Assembly (NCBI GenBank): GCA_934486825.1
Contig: CAKSQF010000026.1
Span: forward strand, 1 to 27,367
Length of the DNA stretch: 27,367 nucleotides
Direction of reading: 5' to 3'
DNA from: an uncultured Eubacteriales bacterium
GTDB lineage: Bacteria; Bacillota; Clostridia; Oscillospirales; CAG-272
This document shows positions 6,481 to 14,035 of the stretch, in pieces (positions within the stretch are counted from its first letter, which is position 1; each line of letters begins with the position of its first letter). Below the pieces are notes generated by a model. The model did not search any database. It saw nothing but the letters and a program-made list of their open reading frames with translations, and was not told the origin of the DNA. The position numbers and the translations under genes were made by a program.

Positions 6481-7557
6481 TTACCGTCTTAAATTTCTGC
6501 GCATGCGGTTTAGATTTCTCTCAAAGCTTCCGCCCGATATGAGCCCGGCAAGCACATATTGCTCAAGCACAGGCGGCGGGCATGATGCAAACCCGAGGCA
6601 GTCCGCCGCCCGATCGGCAAGAACTTCCGGAATTATCATGTAGCCGACGCGGATCGCCGGAGAAACCGTTTTCGAAAAAGTATTGATATACACGACCCTT
6701 TGGGGATCAAATGCGCACAGCGTCTGCGCCGGTTTGCAGAATCTGTAAAGTTCGGAGCCGAAATCGTCTTCTATTATCAGCCGTTCCCCCGACTCTGCCC
6801 AGTCGAGATACGACTGCTTTTTCGCCGCCGATGCGCTTATACCGCTCGGGAAGCTGAAATAAGGAGTCACGTGCAGAACATCGGCGGACAGATTTTCAAG
6901 TGCTTCGGTCTTTATACCGTCGTCCCCCAGCTCCGCGGTGACATATCTGACCCGATGCATGAGATATGTCTGTTCGATTGCGGCGTATGACGGCTTTTCA
7001 ATCGCGTACACCTTATCCTGCCCGATCATAAGGATTGCAAGATTATAAAGAGAACGCGCTCCCGACCCTATAATTATACGCTCGGGAGCCGCATAAATTG
7101 ACCGCGCTCTTGCAAGATATTCGGATATTGCGGCGCGGAGCATATAAACTCCCGAAACATCCGACGGTTCAAGCAACCTGTCTCCGAGCTCGGACAGGGT
7201 CCGTCTTACTTCCTTTATATACACGGAAGGCGGAAACACGCACCGCGAATCGAGCAGTCTGCTCTCAAACGAGTCCGCACCTTCATGCGTCCTTGTCCGG
7301 GCATCGGCTGCTGTTCCGGTACCCGAAAAATTCAGTTCCGGACGGTATGCCGCAAAAAATCCGCACCGCAGGCTGTTTTTGATATATCCCTCATCGACAA
7401 GGAGCGCGAGCGCATGCTCGGCTGTAATTACACTTACGCCGAAGCGGTCGGCAAGCACCCGCTTCGACGGTATTTTTTCACCGTAACGGTAGACCCCTTT
7501 TACGATCTGATCCTTTACGTCCTCATACATCTGCATATACAGCGGCTGTTTTTTCAT
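6481..7557 (-). CDS. MocR/PdxR-type GntR regulator with a C-terminally truncated aminotransferase domain
   Basis: Residues 1-65 are a GntR winged helix (GVYRYGEKIPSKRVLADRFGVS). The rest is a fold-type I aminotransferase domain that includes IIIGSGARSLYNLA, HVTPYFSFPSG, IIEDDF and the PLP-lysine loop FSKTVSP (lysine near 296). MocR proteins usually run about 450-480 residues and continue roughly 160 residues past this lysine. Here the protein stops after 62, at MRRNLRR, and neither other downstream frame extends it. The small C-terminal subdomain, including the arginine that normally binds the substrate carboxylate, is therefore missing. It may be a truncated regulator that is still able to bind DNA and PLP, or a decaying gene. 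It is divergent from an ECF S-component gene, which it probably controls. Confidence 0.85.
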   Translation of the reverse strand: MKKQPLYMQMYEDVKDQIVKGVYRYGEKIPSKRVLADRFGVSVITAEHALALLVDEGYIKNSLRCGFFAAYRPELNFSGTGTAADARTRTHEGADSFESRLLDSRCVFPPSVYIKEVRRTLSELGDRLLEPSDVSGVYMLRAAISEYLARARSIYAAPERIIIGSGARSLYNLAILMIGQDKVYAIEKPSYAAIEQTYLMHRVRYVTAELGDDGIKTEALENLSADVLHVTPYFSFPSGISASAAKKQSYLDWAESGERLIIEDDFGSELYRFCKPAQTLCAFDPQRVVYINTFSKTVSPAIRVGYMIIPEVLADRAADCLGFASCPPPVLEQYVLAGLISGGSFERNLNRMRRNLRR

Positions 7558-7617
7558 CTGGTTATATTATTTTCTCCGATTTTGATGATTTAAATAATAC
7601 CAATACTGTGCTAAAAT

Positions 7618-7642
7618 AAACGACATCAACGATGTTTCGTTT
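7618..7642. promoter_or_regulatory. Inverted repeat between the MocR gene and the S-component gene
   Basis: AAACGA...TCGTTT arms enclose acatc-aac-gatgt (7623-7635). The element overlaps the expected MocR-gene start point, next to the -10 box, so it is a candidate autoregulatory operator. It could also be a leader hairpin. Confidence 0.45.
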
Positions 7643-7643
7643 G

Positions 7644-7672
7644 ATTATACAACATCCGGGGTGAAAAATCAA
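7644..7672 (-). promoter_or_regulatory. Promoter of the MocR gene, overlapping a possible divergent promoter
   Basis: On the minus strand TTGATT (7667-7672), a 17-bp spacer and TATAAT (7644-7649) are clear. On the plus strand a TTGATT (7641-7646) lies 17 bp before a weak AAAAAT (7664-7669), so the promoter of the S-component gene may face and overlap this one, as is common in MocR/PdxR systems. Confidence 0.75.
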
Positions 7673-7703
7673 GACTCCGGAGAGAAAGCGCAGGTAGAAT
7701 ATA

Positions 7704-8231
7704 ATGGAAATCGAAAACAGAAAAAAACTCAGAAAAACGATTGTGGCAATTGCGCTGACAGGCGTGCTTACCGCAATGAATGTCGCGCTCAGCTCCTTCG
7801 GAGTACCGGTACCCGGTGGGCATCTTTATCTGAACGACGTTATAATATCCGCCGCGGCAATAATACTGAACCCGGCATGTGCGTTTGTCGTCGGCGGGGT
7901 CGGCGCATTTCTCGGTGACTACTTCTTTTACCCGGCGCCCATGTTCGTTTCGCTTGCCGTGCACGGATTACAGGCAATCGTTATCTCGGTCTTTGCGCGC
8001 AGGGTGTTCAGATCGAAGCCGCGCGTCGGAGCGGTAATCGGCGTGTCGCTCGGCGCGGTCATCAACGTGGTCGGCTATTCGCTCGGAAGAGCATTTATCT
8101 ACTCGACCCCGGCGTATGCCGTGACCAAGCTGCCCTTTCAGATACTTCAGGCGGTCGTCGGCTCTCTGCTCGGCATACTCCTCTGCTACAGATTCGGAAT
8201 GAAAAAGCTTTGCGACAAGCTTGTCGGATAA
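7704..8231 (+). CDS. ECF transporter S component (substrate-binding membrane subunit)
   Basis: The 175-residue product has about six hydrophobic segments, in the layout of ECF-type vitamin transporter S components. It has a basic N-terminal tail and the signature region of helix 1 with small residues and an asparagine (GVLTAMNVALSSFGVPVPGG). A GGVGAFLGDYFF helix and a KLPFQILQAVVGS helix near the end match the family. Such subunits bind one vitamin and borrow a shared EcfA-EcfA'-EcfT energising module encoded elsewhere. The divergent MocR/PdxR-type regulator suggests pyridoxine or a related B6 vitamer (PdxU-like), but this rests on context only. The ATG at 7704 has an AGGT-type site and the gene ends at a strong terminator. 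Confidence 0.82.
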   Translation: MEIENRKKLRKTIVAIALTGVLTAMNVALSSFGVPVPGGHLYLNDVIISAAAIILNPACAFVVGGVGAFLGDYFFYPAPMFVSLAVHGLQAIVISVFARRVFRSKPRVGAVIGVSLGAVINVVGYSLGRAFIYSTPAYAVTKLPFQILQAVVGSLLGILLCYRFGMKKLCDKLVG

Positions 8232-8250
8232 TTCCTTCCGACATACAGGC

Positions 8251-8286
8251 ACCGACGGGACTTTTTTGCCCGTCGGTCTTCTTTTA
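8251..8286 (+). terminator. Terminator of the S-component gene
   Basis: accgacggg (8251-8259) pairs with cccgtcggt (8269-8277), followed by a T-rich tail. The stem is GC-rich and perfect. Confidence 0.85.
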
Positions 8287-8307
8287 TTGAAAATTTGTCA
8301 AAAGCCC

Positions 8308-8336
8308 TTGACAAAAAGGCAGATCGGTGATAATAT
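8308..8336 (+). promoter_or_regulatory. Promoter of the metY-rrf2-mnmA operon
   Basis: TTGACA (8308-8313), a 17-bp spacer and TAATAT (8331-8336) are near consensus. The expected start point is about 8343, giving a leader of about 165 nt before metY. Confidence 0.85.
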
Positions 8337-8343
8337 ATTGTAA

Positions 8344-8362
8344 ACCTACCGTACAGGTAGTT
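8344..8362. promoter_or_regulatory. Inverted repeat at the operon start point, candidate Rrf2 operator
   Basis: CTACC (8346-8350) and GGTAG (8356-8360) form an inverted repeat with a 5-base centre, right at the predicted transcription start. An Rrf2-family regulator is encoded in the same operon, so autoregulation of sulfur genes is a natural reading, although the site could also form an RNA hairpin. Confidence 0.5.
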
Positions 8363-8389
8363 AATCAAAGTTACCGCTGAGGCAAAATC

Positions 8390-8446
8390 ATGAAAGATTA
8401 TTTCGAAAGGCTCGTCAGAGCAAATTTCCGTTTCGGACGAATGTGA
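8390..8446 (+). CDS. Possible 18-residue leader peptide upstream of metY
   Basis: An ATG at 8390 with GAGG 8 bases upstream opens an 18-codon frame (MKDYFERLVRANFRFGRM) ending in TGA at 8446. It lies inside the 5' leader of the sulfur operon, 62 bases before metY. Its position after a promoter and operator and before a biosynthetic gene suits a regulatory upstream ORF. It contains no cysteine, but it has methionines at both ends and several arginines. Evidence is limited to start context and location. Confidence 0.4.
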   Translation: MKDYFERLVRANFRFGRM

Positions 8447-8508
8447 CACTCCTTTTTTCTTTTCGGATATATTTCACACAAAGCAGAAAATAAAAAGGAG
8501 AAACAAAA

Positions 8509-9795
8509 ATGAGCAATTACAAATTCGAAACACTTCAGATACATGCGGGACAGGAGACACCGGACAGCGCGACGGGCGCACGTGCGGTCCCGATCTATGC
8601 GACAACCTCATATGTTTTTGACAACGCGGAGCATGCCGCCGACCGTTTCGGTCTGCGCGATGCCGGCAACATATACGGCAGGCTTACCAACCCGACACAG
8701 GAGGCGTTTGAAAAACGCATCGCAGCGCTCGAAGGCGGCACGGCAGCCCTCGCGGTCGCGTCGGGTGCCGCGGCTATAACCTACACCCTGCAGGCGCTTG
8801 CCGTAAAGGGCGAACACATTGTCGCCCAGAAAACGGTATACGGCGGAACATACAATCTGCTTTCGCACACGCTTGCGCAGTTCGGCATAAGCTCGACCTT
8901 TGTCAATGCACACGATCTTTCTGAGCTTGAAGCGGCGATCAGACCCGAAACCAAGGCGATCTACCTTGAAACGCTCGGAAATCCGAACAGTGACATCCCC
9001 GACATCGACGCAATATCCGAAATCGCGCACAGACACGGACTTCCGGTTGTCGTTGACAACACCTTCGGCACCCCCTGCCTTATCAGACCGTTTGAGCACG
9101 GTGCGGACATAGTGGTTCATTCAGCCACCAAATTTATCGGCGGACACGGAGCGGCGCTCGGCGGAGTGATCGTCGATTCGGGAAAATTCGACTGGAAAAA
9201 GAGCGGCAGGTACAAGAACATTTCGGAGCCGAATCCGAGCTATCACGGCATTTCCTTTGCCGACGCCGCGGGAGACGCTGCGTTTGTCACCTACATCCGC
9301 GCGATTCTTCTGCGGGACGAGGGTGCCGCCATCTCTCCGTTTGCCGCATTTCTGCTTCTGCTCGGCACCGAAACGCTGTCGCTGAGACTCGAACGTCATG
9401 CGGAAAACACGAAAAAGGTCGTCGAATATCTTGCGCACCATCCGAAGGTCGCAAAGGTGAACCATCCGTCGCTGCCCGATCATCCCGATCACGCACTCTA
9501 CGAAAGATATTTCAAAAACGGCGGCGCAAGCATATTCACCTTTGAAATCAAAGGCGGCAGGGATGCGGCATTTGATTTCATAAATCACCTTGAGCTGTTC
9601 TCTCTTCTCGCAAATGTCGCGGATGTCAAATCGCTCGTGATTCATCCCGCGACCACGACCCACTCCCAGCTCTCGGACAGTGAGCTTGCCGAGCAGTCGA
9701 TCACGCAGTCAACCATACGTCTGTCGATAGGCACCGAGCATATCGACGACATAATCGCCGACCTTGAAAAGGGATTTGCGGCAGTAAAGCTTTAA
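8509..9795 (+). CDS. metY: O-acetylhomoserine sulfhydrylase
   Basis: This PLP enzyme makes homocysteine (or methionine, with methanethiol) from O-acetylhomoserine and sulfide, the direct sulfhydrylation route to methionine. The 428-residue length is typical of the MetY subgroup and longer than cystathionine gamma-synthase. The N-terminal FETLQIHAGQETPD, the YGRLTNPT region (56-63), the PLP-stacking aspartate in VVDNTFGTP (D183) and the Schiff-base lysine in HSATKFIGGHG (K208) are all present. The C-terminal SIGTEHIDDII is also characteristic. ATG follows an AAGGAG site. It is the first full-length gene of an operon with an Rrf2 regulator (21-base gap) and mnmA. Confidence 0.95.
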   Translation: MSNYKFETLQIHAGQETPDSATGARAVPIYATTSYVFDNAEHAADRFGLRDAGNIYGRLTNPTQEAFEKRIAALEGGTAALAVASGAAAITYTLQALAVKGEHIVAQKTVYGGTYNLLSHTLAQFGISSTFVNAHDLSELEAAIRPETKAIYLETLGNPNSDIPDIDAISEIAHRHGLPVVVDNTFGTPCLIRPFEHGADIVVHSATKFIGGHGAALGGVIVDSGKFDWKKSGRYKNISEPNPSYHGISFADAAGDAAFVTYIRAILLRDEGAAISPFAAFLLLLGTETLSLRLERHAENTKKVVEYLAHHPKVAKVNHPSLPDHPDHALYERYFKNGGASIFTFEIKGGRDAAFDFINHLELFSLLANVADVKSLVIHPATTTHSQLSDSELAEQSITQSTIRLSIGTEHIDDIIADLEKGFAAVKL

Positions 9796-9816
9796 AAACC
9801 GATATCGGAGGGAAAC

Positions 9817-10263
9817 ATGATATCAACGCGCGGACGCTATTCGGTAAGAATCCTGCTTGATCTTGCCGAAAACAGCAAAAATTCTTCACTTGTTCCGATG
9901 AAGGACGTATCAAAAAGGCAATCGGTTTCGCTGAAATACATTGAGCGTATAATGCCTGCACTGAAGGAAGGCGGACTTGTCGAAAGCAATCCCGGGACAA
10001 ACGGAGGATACAGACTTGCAAGAACCCCGGACAGGATAACTCTCTGGGACATCCTTATACTTGCCGAGGGCGAGCTTGCGCCGGTCAGCTGTCTCCAGAA
10101 GGGCGCGGCAGTATGCGACCGCGCCTCCGAATGTCCCACCCTTCCCGTATGGTCGGACTATTACAGACTGACGAAGAACTATTTTTCGTCGATCACTCTT
10201 GCCGATCTGATGAACGGATACGGCTCATTACAGGCAAACGGAGGAAAGACCGATGGCAGGTAA
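9817..10263 (+). CDS. Rrf2-family transcriptional regulator (IscR/CymR-like)
   Basis: The 148-residue product has an N-terminal winged helix (MISTRGRYSVRILLDLA..., recognition helix around residues 38-52) and the GGYRLAR wing at 63-69. A cysteine trio follows at C92, C100 and C106 (SCLQKG, VCDRAS, ECPTLP). IscR-like proteins use three such cysteines for an Fe-S cluster, while CymR senses cysteine status through CysK; the cysteines here favour cluster binding, which is inference. The gene sits between metY and mnmA, overlaps the latter by 11 bases and has a CGGAGG site. It is the likely regulator of its own operon through the inverted repeat near 8353. Confidence 0.9.
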   Translation: MISTRGRYSVRILLDLAENSKNSSLVPMKDVSKRQSVSLKYIERIMPALKEGGLVESNPGTNGGYRLARTPDRITLWDILILAEGELAPVSCLQKGAAVCDRASECPTLPVWSDYYRLTKNYFSSITLADLMNGYGSLQANGGKTDGR

Positions 10264-11296
10264 GGCTCTTATCGCGATGAGCGGCGGGGTCGATTCAAGC
10301 GTCGCCGCCATGCTCGTGAAGAACATGGGATACGACTGCATCGGCTGTACGATGCGTCTGTTTGACAAGGAAAAGGACACGCCGTCTGCCGACATCGCCG
10401 ACGCGAAAAGCGTAGCCGAAAGTCTGTCGATGCCCTTCTTCGTCCTTGATCTCAGGGAGGAATTCAGAAAAAACGTCATAGACAAATTTGTCGGCAGCTA
10501 TCTGTCGGGCGTTACCCCGAATCCGTGCGTCGAATGTAACAAATGCATGAAATTCGGCATCCTGTTTGAGCGTGCCGCAGCACTCGGCTGTGAACGGGTC
10601 GCTACCGGGCATTACGCCCGCACCGAAAAGCAAAACGGGAGATATCTCCTGAAAAAAGCGGCTGACCCGACAAAGGATCAGAGCTATGTGCTTTACAATC
10701 TGACACAGGAGCAGCTTGAGATTGCACTCTTCCCGCTCGGCGGCATGACAAAGAGCGAAGCGCGGGAAAGAGCGGAGGAAAGCAGATTTGTCAACGCCGC
10801 AAAGCATGACAGTCAGGACATATGCTTTGTCCCGGACGGCAACTATGCCGCCCTTCTCGGACGCATTACGGGAAAACCCGAAGAAGGCGGAGACTTCGTT
10901 CTTGCCGACGGACGGGTGATCGGGCATCACAAGGGAATCTCTCATTACACGATCGGACAGCACAAAGGGCTCGGCATAATATCCGAAGAGCCGTTGTACG
11001 TCGCGAAAATATCTCCGTCGGACAGAGTAATTACTCTCTGCAAAAACAGTGAGCTGTTCGGCAGAGAAGCTCATGTCGAAGGGCTTAACTGGATTGCGGG
11101 CGATCCGCCCGGCGGCAGTTTTGAGTGCAGTGTAAAAATACGCTACCGGCACAGAGAACAGCCGGCAACCGTGAAAATCAGAGACGACGGAACCGCCGAT
11201 ATACGGTTCGACAATCCCGAAAGAGCGATAACTCCCGGGCAGTCAGCCGTATTTTACGACGGCGATACCGTCCTCGGCGGCGGAATCATCGTCTGA
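10253..11296 (+). CDS. mnmA: tRNA-specific 2-thiouridylase
   Basis: MnmA activates and thiolates U34 of the tRNAs for Lys, Glu and Gln, using persulfide sulfur from a cysteine desulfurase. The 347 residues include the PP-loop SGGVDSSVAA (10-19), the catalytic cysteine in NPCVECN (C92), a tRNA-binding region DPTKDQSYVLY (138-148) and the second catalytic cysteine in DSQDICFVPDG (C191). The C-terminal beta-barrel domain starts near 270. The start overlaps the end of the Rrf2 gene by 11 bases and has GGAGG upstream. No nifS/iscS gene is in the operon, so the sulfur donor must be encoded elsewhere. A strong terminator follows. Confidence 0.95.
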   Translation: MAGKALIAMSGGVDSSVAAMLVKNMGYDCIGCTMRLFDKEKDTPSADIADAKSVAESLSMPFFVLDLREEFRKNVIDKFVGSYLSGVTPNPCVECNKCMKFGILFERAAALGCERVATGHYARTEKQNGRYLLKKAADPTKDQSYVLYNLTQEQLEIALFPLGGMTKSEARERAEESRFVNAAKHDSQDICFVPDGNYAALLGRITGKPEEGGDFVLADGRVIGHHKGISHYTIGQHKGLGIISEEPLYVAKISPSDRVITLCKNSELFGREAHVEGLNWIAGDPPGGSFECSVKIRYRHREQPATVKIRDDGTADIRFDNPERAITPGQSAVFYDGDTVLGGGIIV

Positions 11297-11307
11297 CAAG
11301 AACATAC

Positions 11308-11357
11308 AAAACCCGCATCCCACCACGTTTGTGGCGGGATGCGGGTTTTCGTTTTTC
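11308..11357. terminator. Bidirectional terminator between mnmA and the glycosyltransferase cluster
   Basis: A 19-bp stem with one mismatch (11308-11326 with 11331-11349), loop gttt, is followed by CGTTTTTCC on the plus strand and has a TTTTGTATG tail on the minus strand. The following 11350-11390 is a T-rich, repetitive spacer. Confidence 0.9.
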
Positions 11358-11380
11358 CGTTTTTTCGTTTTTTCGGTTTT

Positions 11381-13159
11381 TCAGTTTGCCCGCTCGGTAG
11401 TGTATTCAAGCGGGATACCGTAGGTCTCTTCGTATATTCTCTTCCACTCGCGATAGTTTTCGTCAAGCATTTCCTTCGTGTTCTGTCTTACCGTCTTGGT
11501 CGGATCGGGCAGGATCGGCTTGCTTATGTGGATAGTGTACTCCTGTATCGGGAATCCGTCGTCACCGATCAGATCGCTGTCCTCCATTGTGATGAAGCAG
11601 GGGATGACAGGCGTTTTGTTCTTTGCCGCGAAGAAAAAGGCTCCGTCCTTGAGCGGTTTCGGTTTGCGGTAGTTCCACCACATGCTTTGCTCGGGGTAAA
11701 CGAGAATAAAATCGCCTTTGCCGAGCAAATGGTCAACCGCCCTTACAAACTCCATCCTTGTCTGAAGATTTGAGGAAAGCGGCAGAGTGTAAAAATGACG
11801 CATCAGAAATCCGAAAAATCCGGGGAAAGAGGTGTAATTACCCTCTCTTATCACGCGGAAAAGCTTTTTCCCGCGTTTGTTTCCGCTGGTAAATGCAAGC
11901 TGCATCGCAAAGCTGTCCATTGCATTGAAATGATTGCAGGTAAGAACCGCTCCGCTGTCAACAGACGCGATATTCTCGCTTCCCTTTATCTCCTTCACAA
12001 TCAGCCGACGGCTTTTTATTATGGAGTTCAGATAGCGTTTTGCAACCACATACGAAAATTTTGCGCAGAAGCGCGTTCTTAATTTTCTCTGTATATAGTC
12101 AACCTCACCCGGCTGTATAATTCTTCCGGGAGGATCGTTTTCCACGTCCTCGTCAAAACGTCCCTCGTACTCGTAAAGATCGATCTTTTCAAGTATCTGC
12201 TGTCTGTCTGCCGAGCAGTTCATTCTTTTGACTCTCGCAAGATAGTTGTCGTCACGGCGTGTCTCGTTTATCGCGGTCTGCAACAAACGTTCTCCCGATC
12301 TGATATCGCTTTCCCTCATCTCATCGGTATAAGAATCGAAAATGACTTTTATGTCTGAATATACCGCTGTCTTTCCGGCATATTCCCAGAAACGATCCTC
12401 ATATCTTACGCCCGAAAAATGCCACGGCTTCGAAACCATGATATAGTGCAGTATTCTGATGTCTTCATCTTTGCATGGAATCTTTCCGAAAACCTCGGTA
12501 TTCCAGCCGTCGGGCAGGAATCTGACGCGATCCTTGCAGATAATATTGAGATAATCCTCGTCCTGCGTTACCACGAAATCGTAAACCGAAAGCAATTTTG
12601 CAAACTGCAAGAGCACGCTGTTTTCACGCATCGCCCTGCAATTGAGCAGAAGCACACCCGCATTGAAAAAGCGGTTTCTGTCTATTCCGAGACATTTTTC
12701 CACATAACTGCCGTATTCATCGACCTGCATCATGACCTGCTCATGGCAGGCACCGAGATAGCAGTCGCCGAGCTCGGTCATGAAAAGCTCGGACAGATCC
12801 CCGAGTACCACCGTATCGCTGTCGATATAGATCGCCTTGTCAAACTGCGGAAACATATCCGCTATAAAGAAACGGAAATATGTCGTTTTTGTATAATAAT
12901 CGCGGATCGGAAGTCTCCCGTCTATCGCTTCGAGATGCTCGGTCACATCATCGAAGAAAATTTTAACATTGTCCCTTTCAAGTGCACGTACAATGCGCTC
13001 CTCTTCCGGAGCTGTTCCGGTATGAAGCACATGAAATTCGTAATTAAAGTCATCCGAAGCATTTTCAATTGCGGAAACGACCGAAACGGTCATAAATTTC
13101 AGAAAATTTTTATCGCAGGCATAGAACACCGGTATGACCGGTCTGCTTGTTTGTACCAT
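11381..13159 (-). CDS. Two-domain fusion: GT8 glycosyltransferase plus PlsC-type acyltransferase
   Basis: Residues 1 to about 280 are a family-8 retaining glycosyltransferase. They show an N-terminal nucleotide-binding strand (VIPVFYACDKNFLKF), the DxD metal site in AIYIDSDTVVLGDL (113-115), FNAGVLLLNC (166-174), QDEDYLN and the HYI...KPWHF motif (238-248). Residues from about 375 to 592 are a lysophospholipid-type acyltransferase with the H-x4-D block in LTCNHFNAMDSFA (H410, D415), REGNY (438-442), and VYPEQSMW (E490). The two halves are joined by a charged linker of about 90 residues. No signal peptide is evident, so it is probably cytosolic or peripheral. It is the last gene of a three-gene cluster and starts 12 bases after the GT8 gene. 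A sugar transfer coupled to acylation of a lipid or glycan is inferred. Confidence 0.9.
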   Translation of the reverse strand: MVQTSRPVIPVFYACDKNFLKFMTVSVVSAIENASDDFNYEFHVLHTGTAPEEERIVRALERDNVKIFFDDVTEHLEAIDGRLPIRDYYTKTTYFRFFIADMFPQFDKAIYIDSDTVVLGDLSELFMTELGDCYLGACHEQVMMQVDEYGSYVEKCLGIDRNRFFNAGVLLLNCRAMRENSVLLQFAKLLSVYDFVVTQDEDYLNIICKDRVRFLPDGWNTEVFGKIPCKDEDIRILHYIMVSKPWHFSGVRYEDRFWEYAGKTAVYSDIKVIFDSYTDEMRESDIRSGERLLQTAINETRRDDNYLARVKRMNCSADRQQILEKIDLYEYEGRFDEDVENDPPGRIIQPGEVDYIQRKLRTRFCAKFSYVVAKRYLNSIIKSRRLIVKEIKGSENIASVDSGAVLTCNHFNAMDSFAMQLAFTSGNKRGKKLFRVIREGNYTSFPGFFGFLMRHFYTLPLSSNLQTRMEFVRAVDHLLGKGDFILVYPEQSMWWNYRKPKPLKDGAFFFAAKNKTPVIPCFITMEDSDLIGDDGFPIQEYTIHISKPILPDPTKTVRQNTKEMLDENYREWKRIYEETYGIPLEYTTERAN

Positions 13160-13171
13160 TCGTTGCTCCTT

Positions 13172-14035
13172 TCACTGTTTGATCTGCTGTTTGCCAAAAT
13201 CACAGACTCCTCCATTTCTTTCGAAAAGAGTCCGCAGATAAATATATTCGTAAAGAATATCGTCAAATGCATAATAATGAAAAACTCTGTGCACGCGGCT
13301 CACATCCCACTGCTTTATATTGTCGGTATGCGGATACGGCAGGTAGAAAAGCCGCTTTGAAAAGTGCCTCACCACCGTATGCGCATGCAGGAATTTCTGG
13401 TCATTGAACCGCTGCGGAAGCAGTTTTTTCTTTGTTGTCGAGCGGATAAGCGCACTCTGATCGGCAAATGTAAGCTTTTTTTGCCGCAAAAGTGCCCTCG
13501 CCCTTGTAAGTATACCCGTTTTTCTCATCATTGAAAGATTCATGAGCAAAACGCCGGCATTTATATAGTCATACCTGAGCAGATATTTACCGTAGTGATC
13601 GTTCGCCGCCGCGTACTCGACCTCGCTTACATCGATATCGTAAAGCAGTCTTATATCCCTGTTGAACATTATATCGGCGTCAAGATAGAGTATCTTGTCC
13701 GAAAGCGGCAGTCTGTCGGCAAAAAGACGTATGAGCGTATAAGGAGAGCAATAGGCGCCCTCGTTCGGACAACCGTTGAACTCCTCCATATACATATCGG
13801 TCAGATCATATTTTTCAACCGAATTGTCTTTTCCGTAGCCCTTCACAACCTTATCCAGAAACGCGACCTGTTCATCGGTTATCGGAAGATAATCGTCTCT
13901 CAGGTGACTTACATCCATCGTCAGAAGATGAAAGCGGACGCCCTCATGAAGCTCGCTCCGCATAAAAACCGAAAGCGCACAGCAGAGTATTCCGTCAAAG
14001 ACCTTTTTGTTTCCGGCAAACATGATATCAATCAC
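13172..14035 (-). CDS. GT8-family glycosyltransferase
   Basis: The 287-residue product has GT8 landmarks: IDIMFAGNKKVFDGILCC at the N terminus, the donor-contact region PYTLIRLFADRLP, the DxD site KILYLDADIMF, YINAGVLLMNL, DQSAL, FNDQKFL, and a C-terminal HYY. The longest frame begins at 14077, but a GTG at 14035 with AGGAG 9 bases upstream overlaps the previous stop by 8 bases and places the family's usual first strand right at the start, so I choose it. The ATG at 14023 is another option. The donor sugar cannot be read from sequence. It lies between an acyltransferase and a GT8-acyltransferase fusion, which suggests a joint pathway. Confidence 0.85.
   Translation of the reverse strand: MIDIMFAGNKKVFDGILCCALSVFMRSELHEGVRFHLLTMDVSHLRDDYLPITDEQVAFLDKVVKGYGKDNSVEKYDLTDMYMEEFNGCPNEGAYCSPYTLIRLFADRLPLSDKILYLDADIMFNRDIRLLYDIDVSEVEYAAANDHYGKYLLRYDYINAGVLLMNLSMMRKTGILTRARALLRQKKLTFADQSALIRSTTKKKLLPQRFNDQKFLHAHTVVRHFSKRLFYLPYPHTDNIKQWDVSRVHRVFHYYAFDDILYEYIYLRTLFERNGGVCDFGKQQIKQ

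Noticed and set aside
8341..8508. SAM, S-box or T-box riboswitch in the metY leader
   Set aside because: The conserved cores of these elements are not present; the leader is short and shows only one small inverted repeat and an upstream ORF.
11347..11395. T-rich repeats (cgtttttt units) as a possible microsatellite element
   Set aside because: They simply form the tail and spacer beyond a bidirectional terminator; no longer-range repeat structure is visible.
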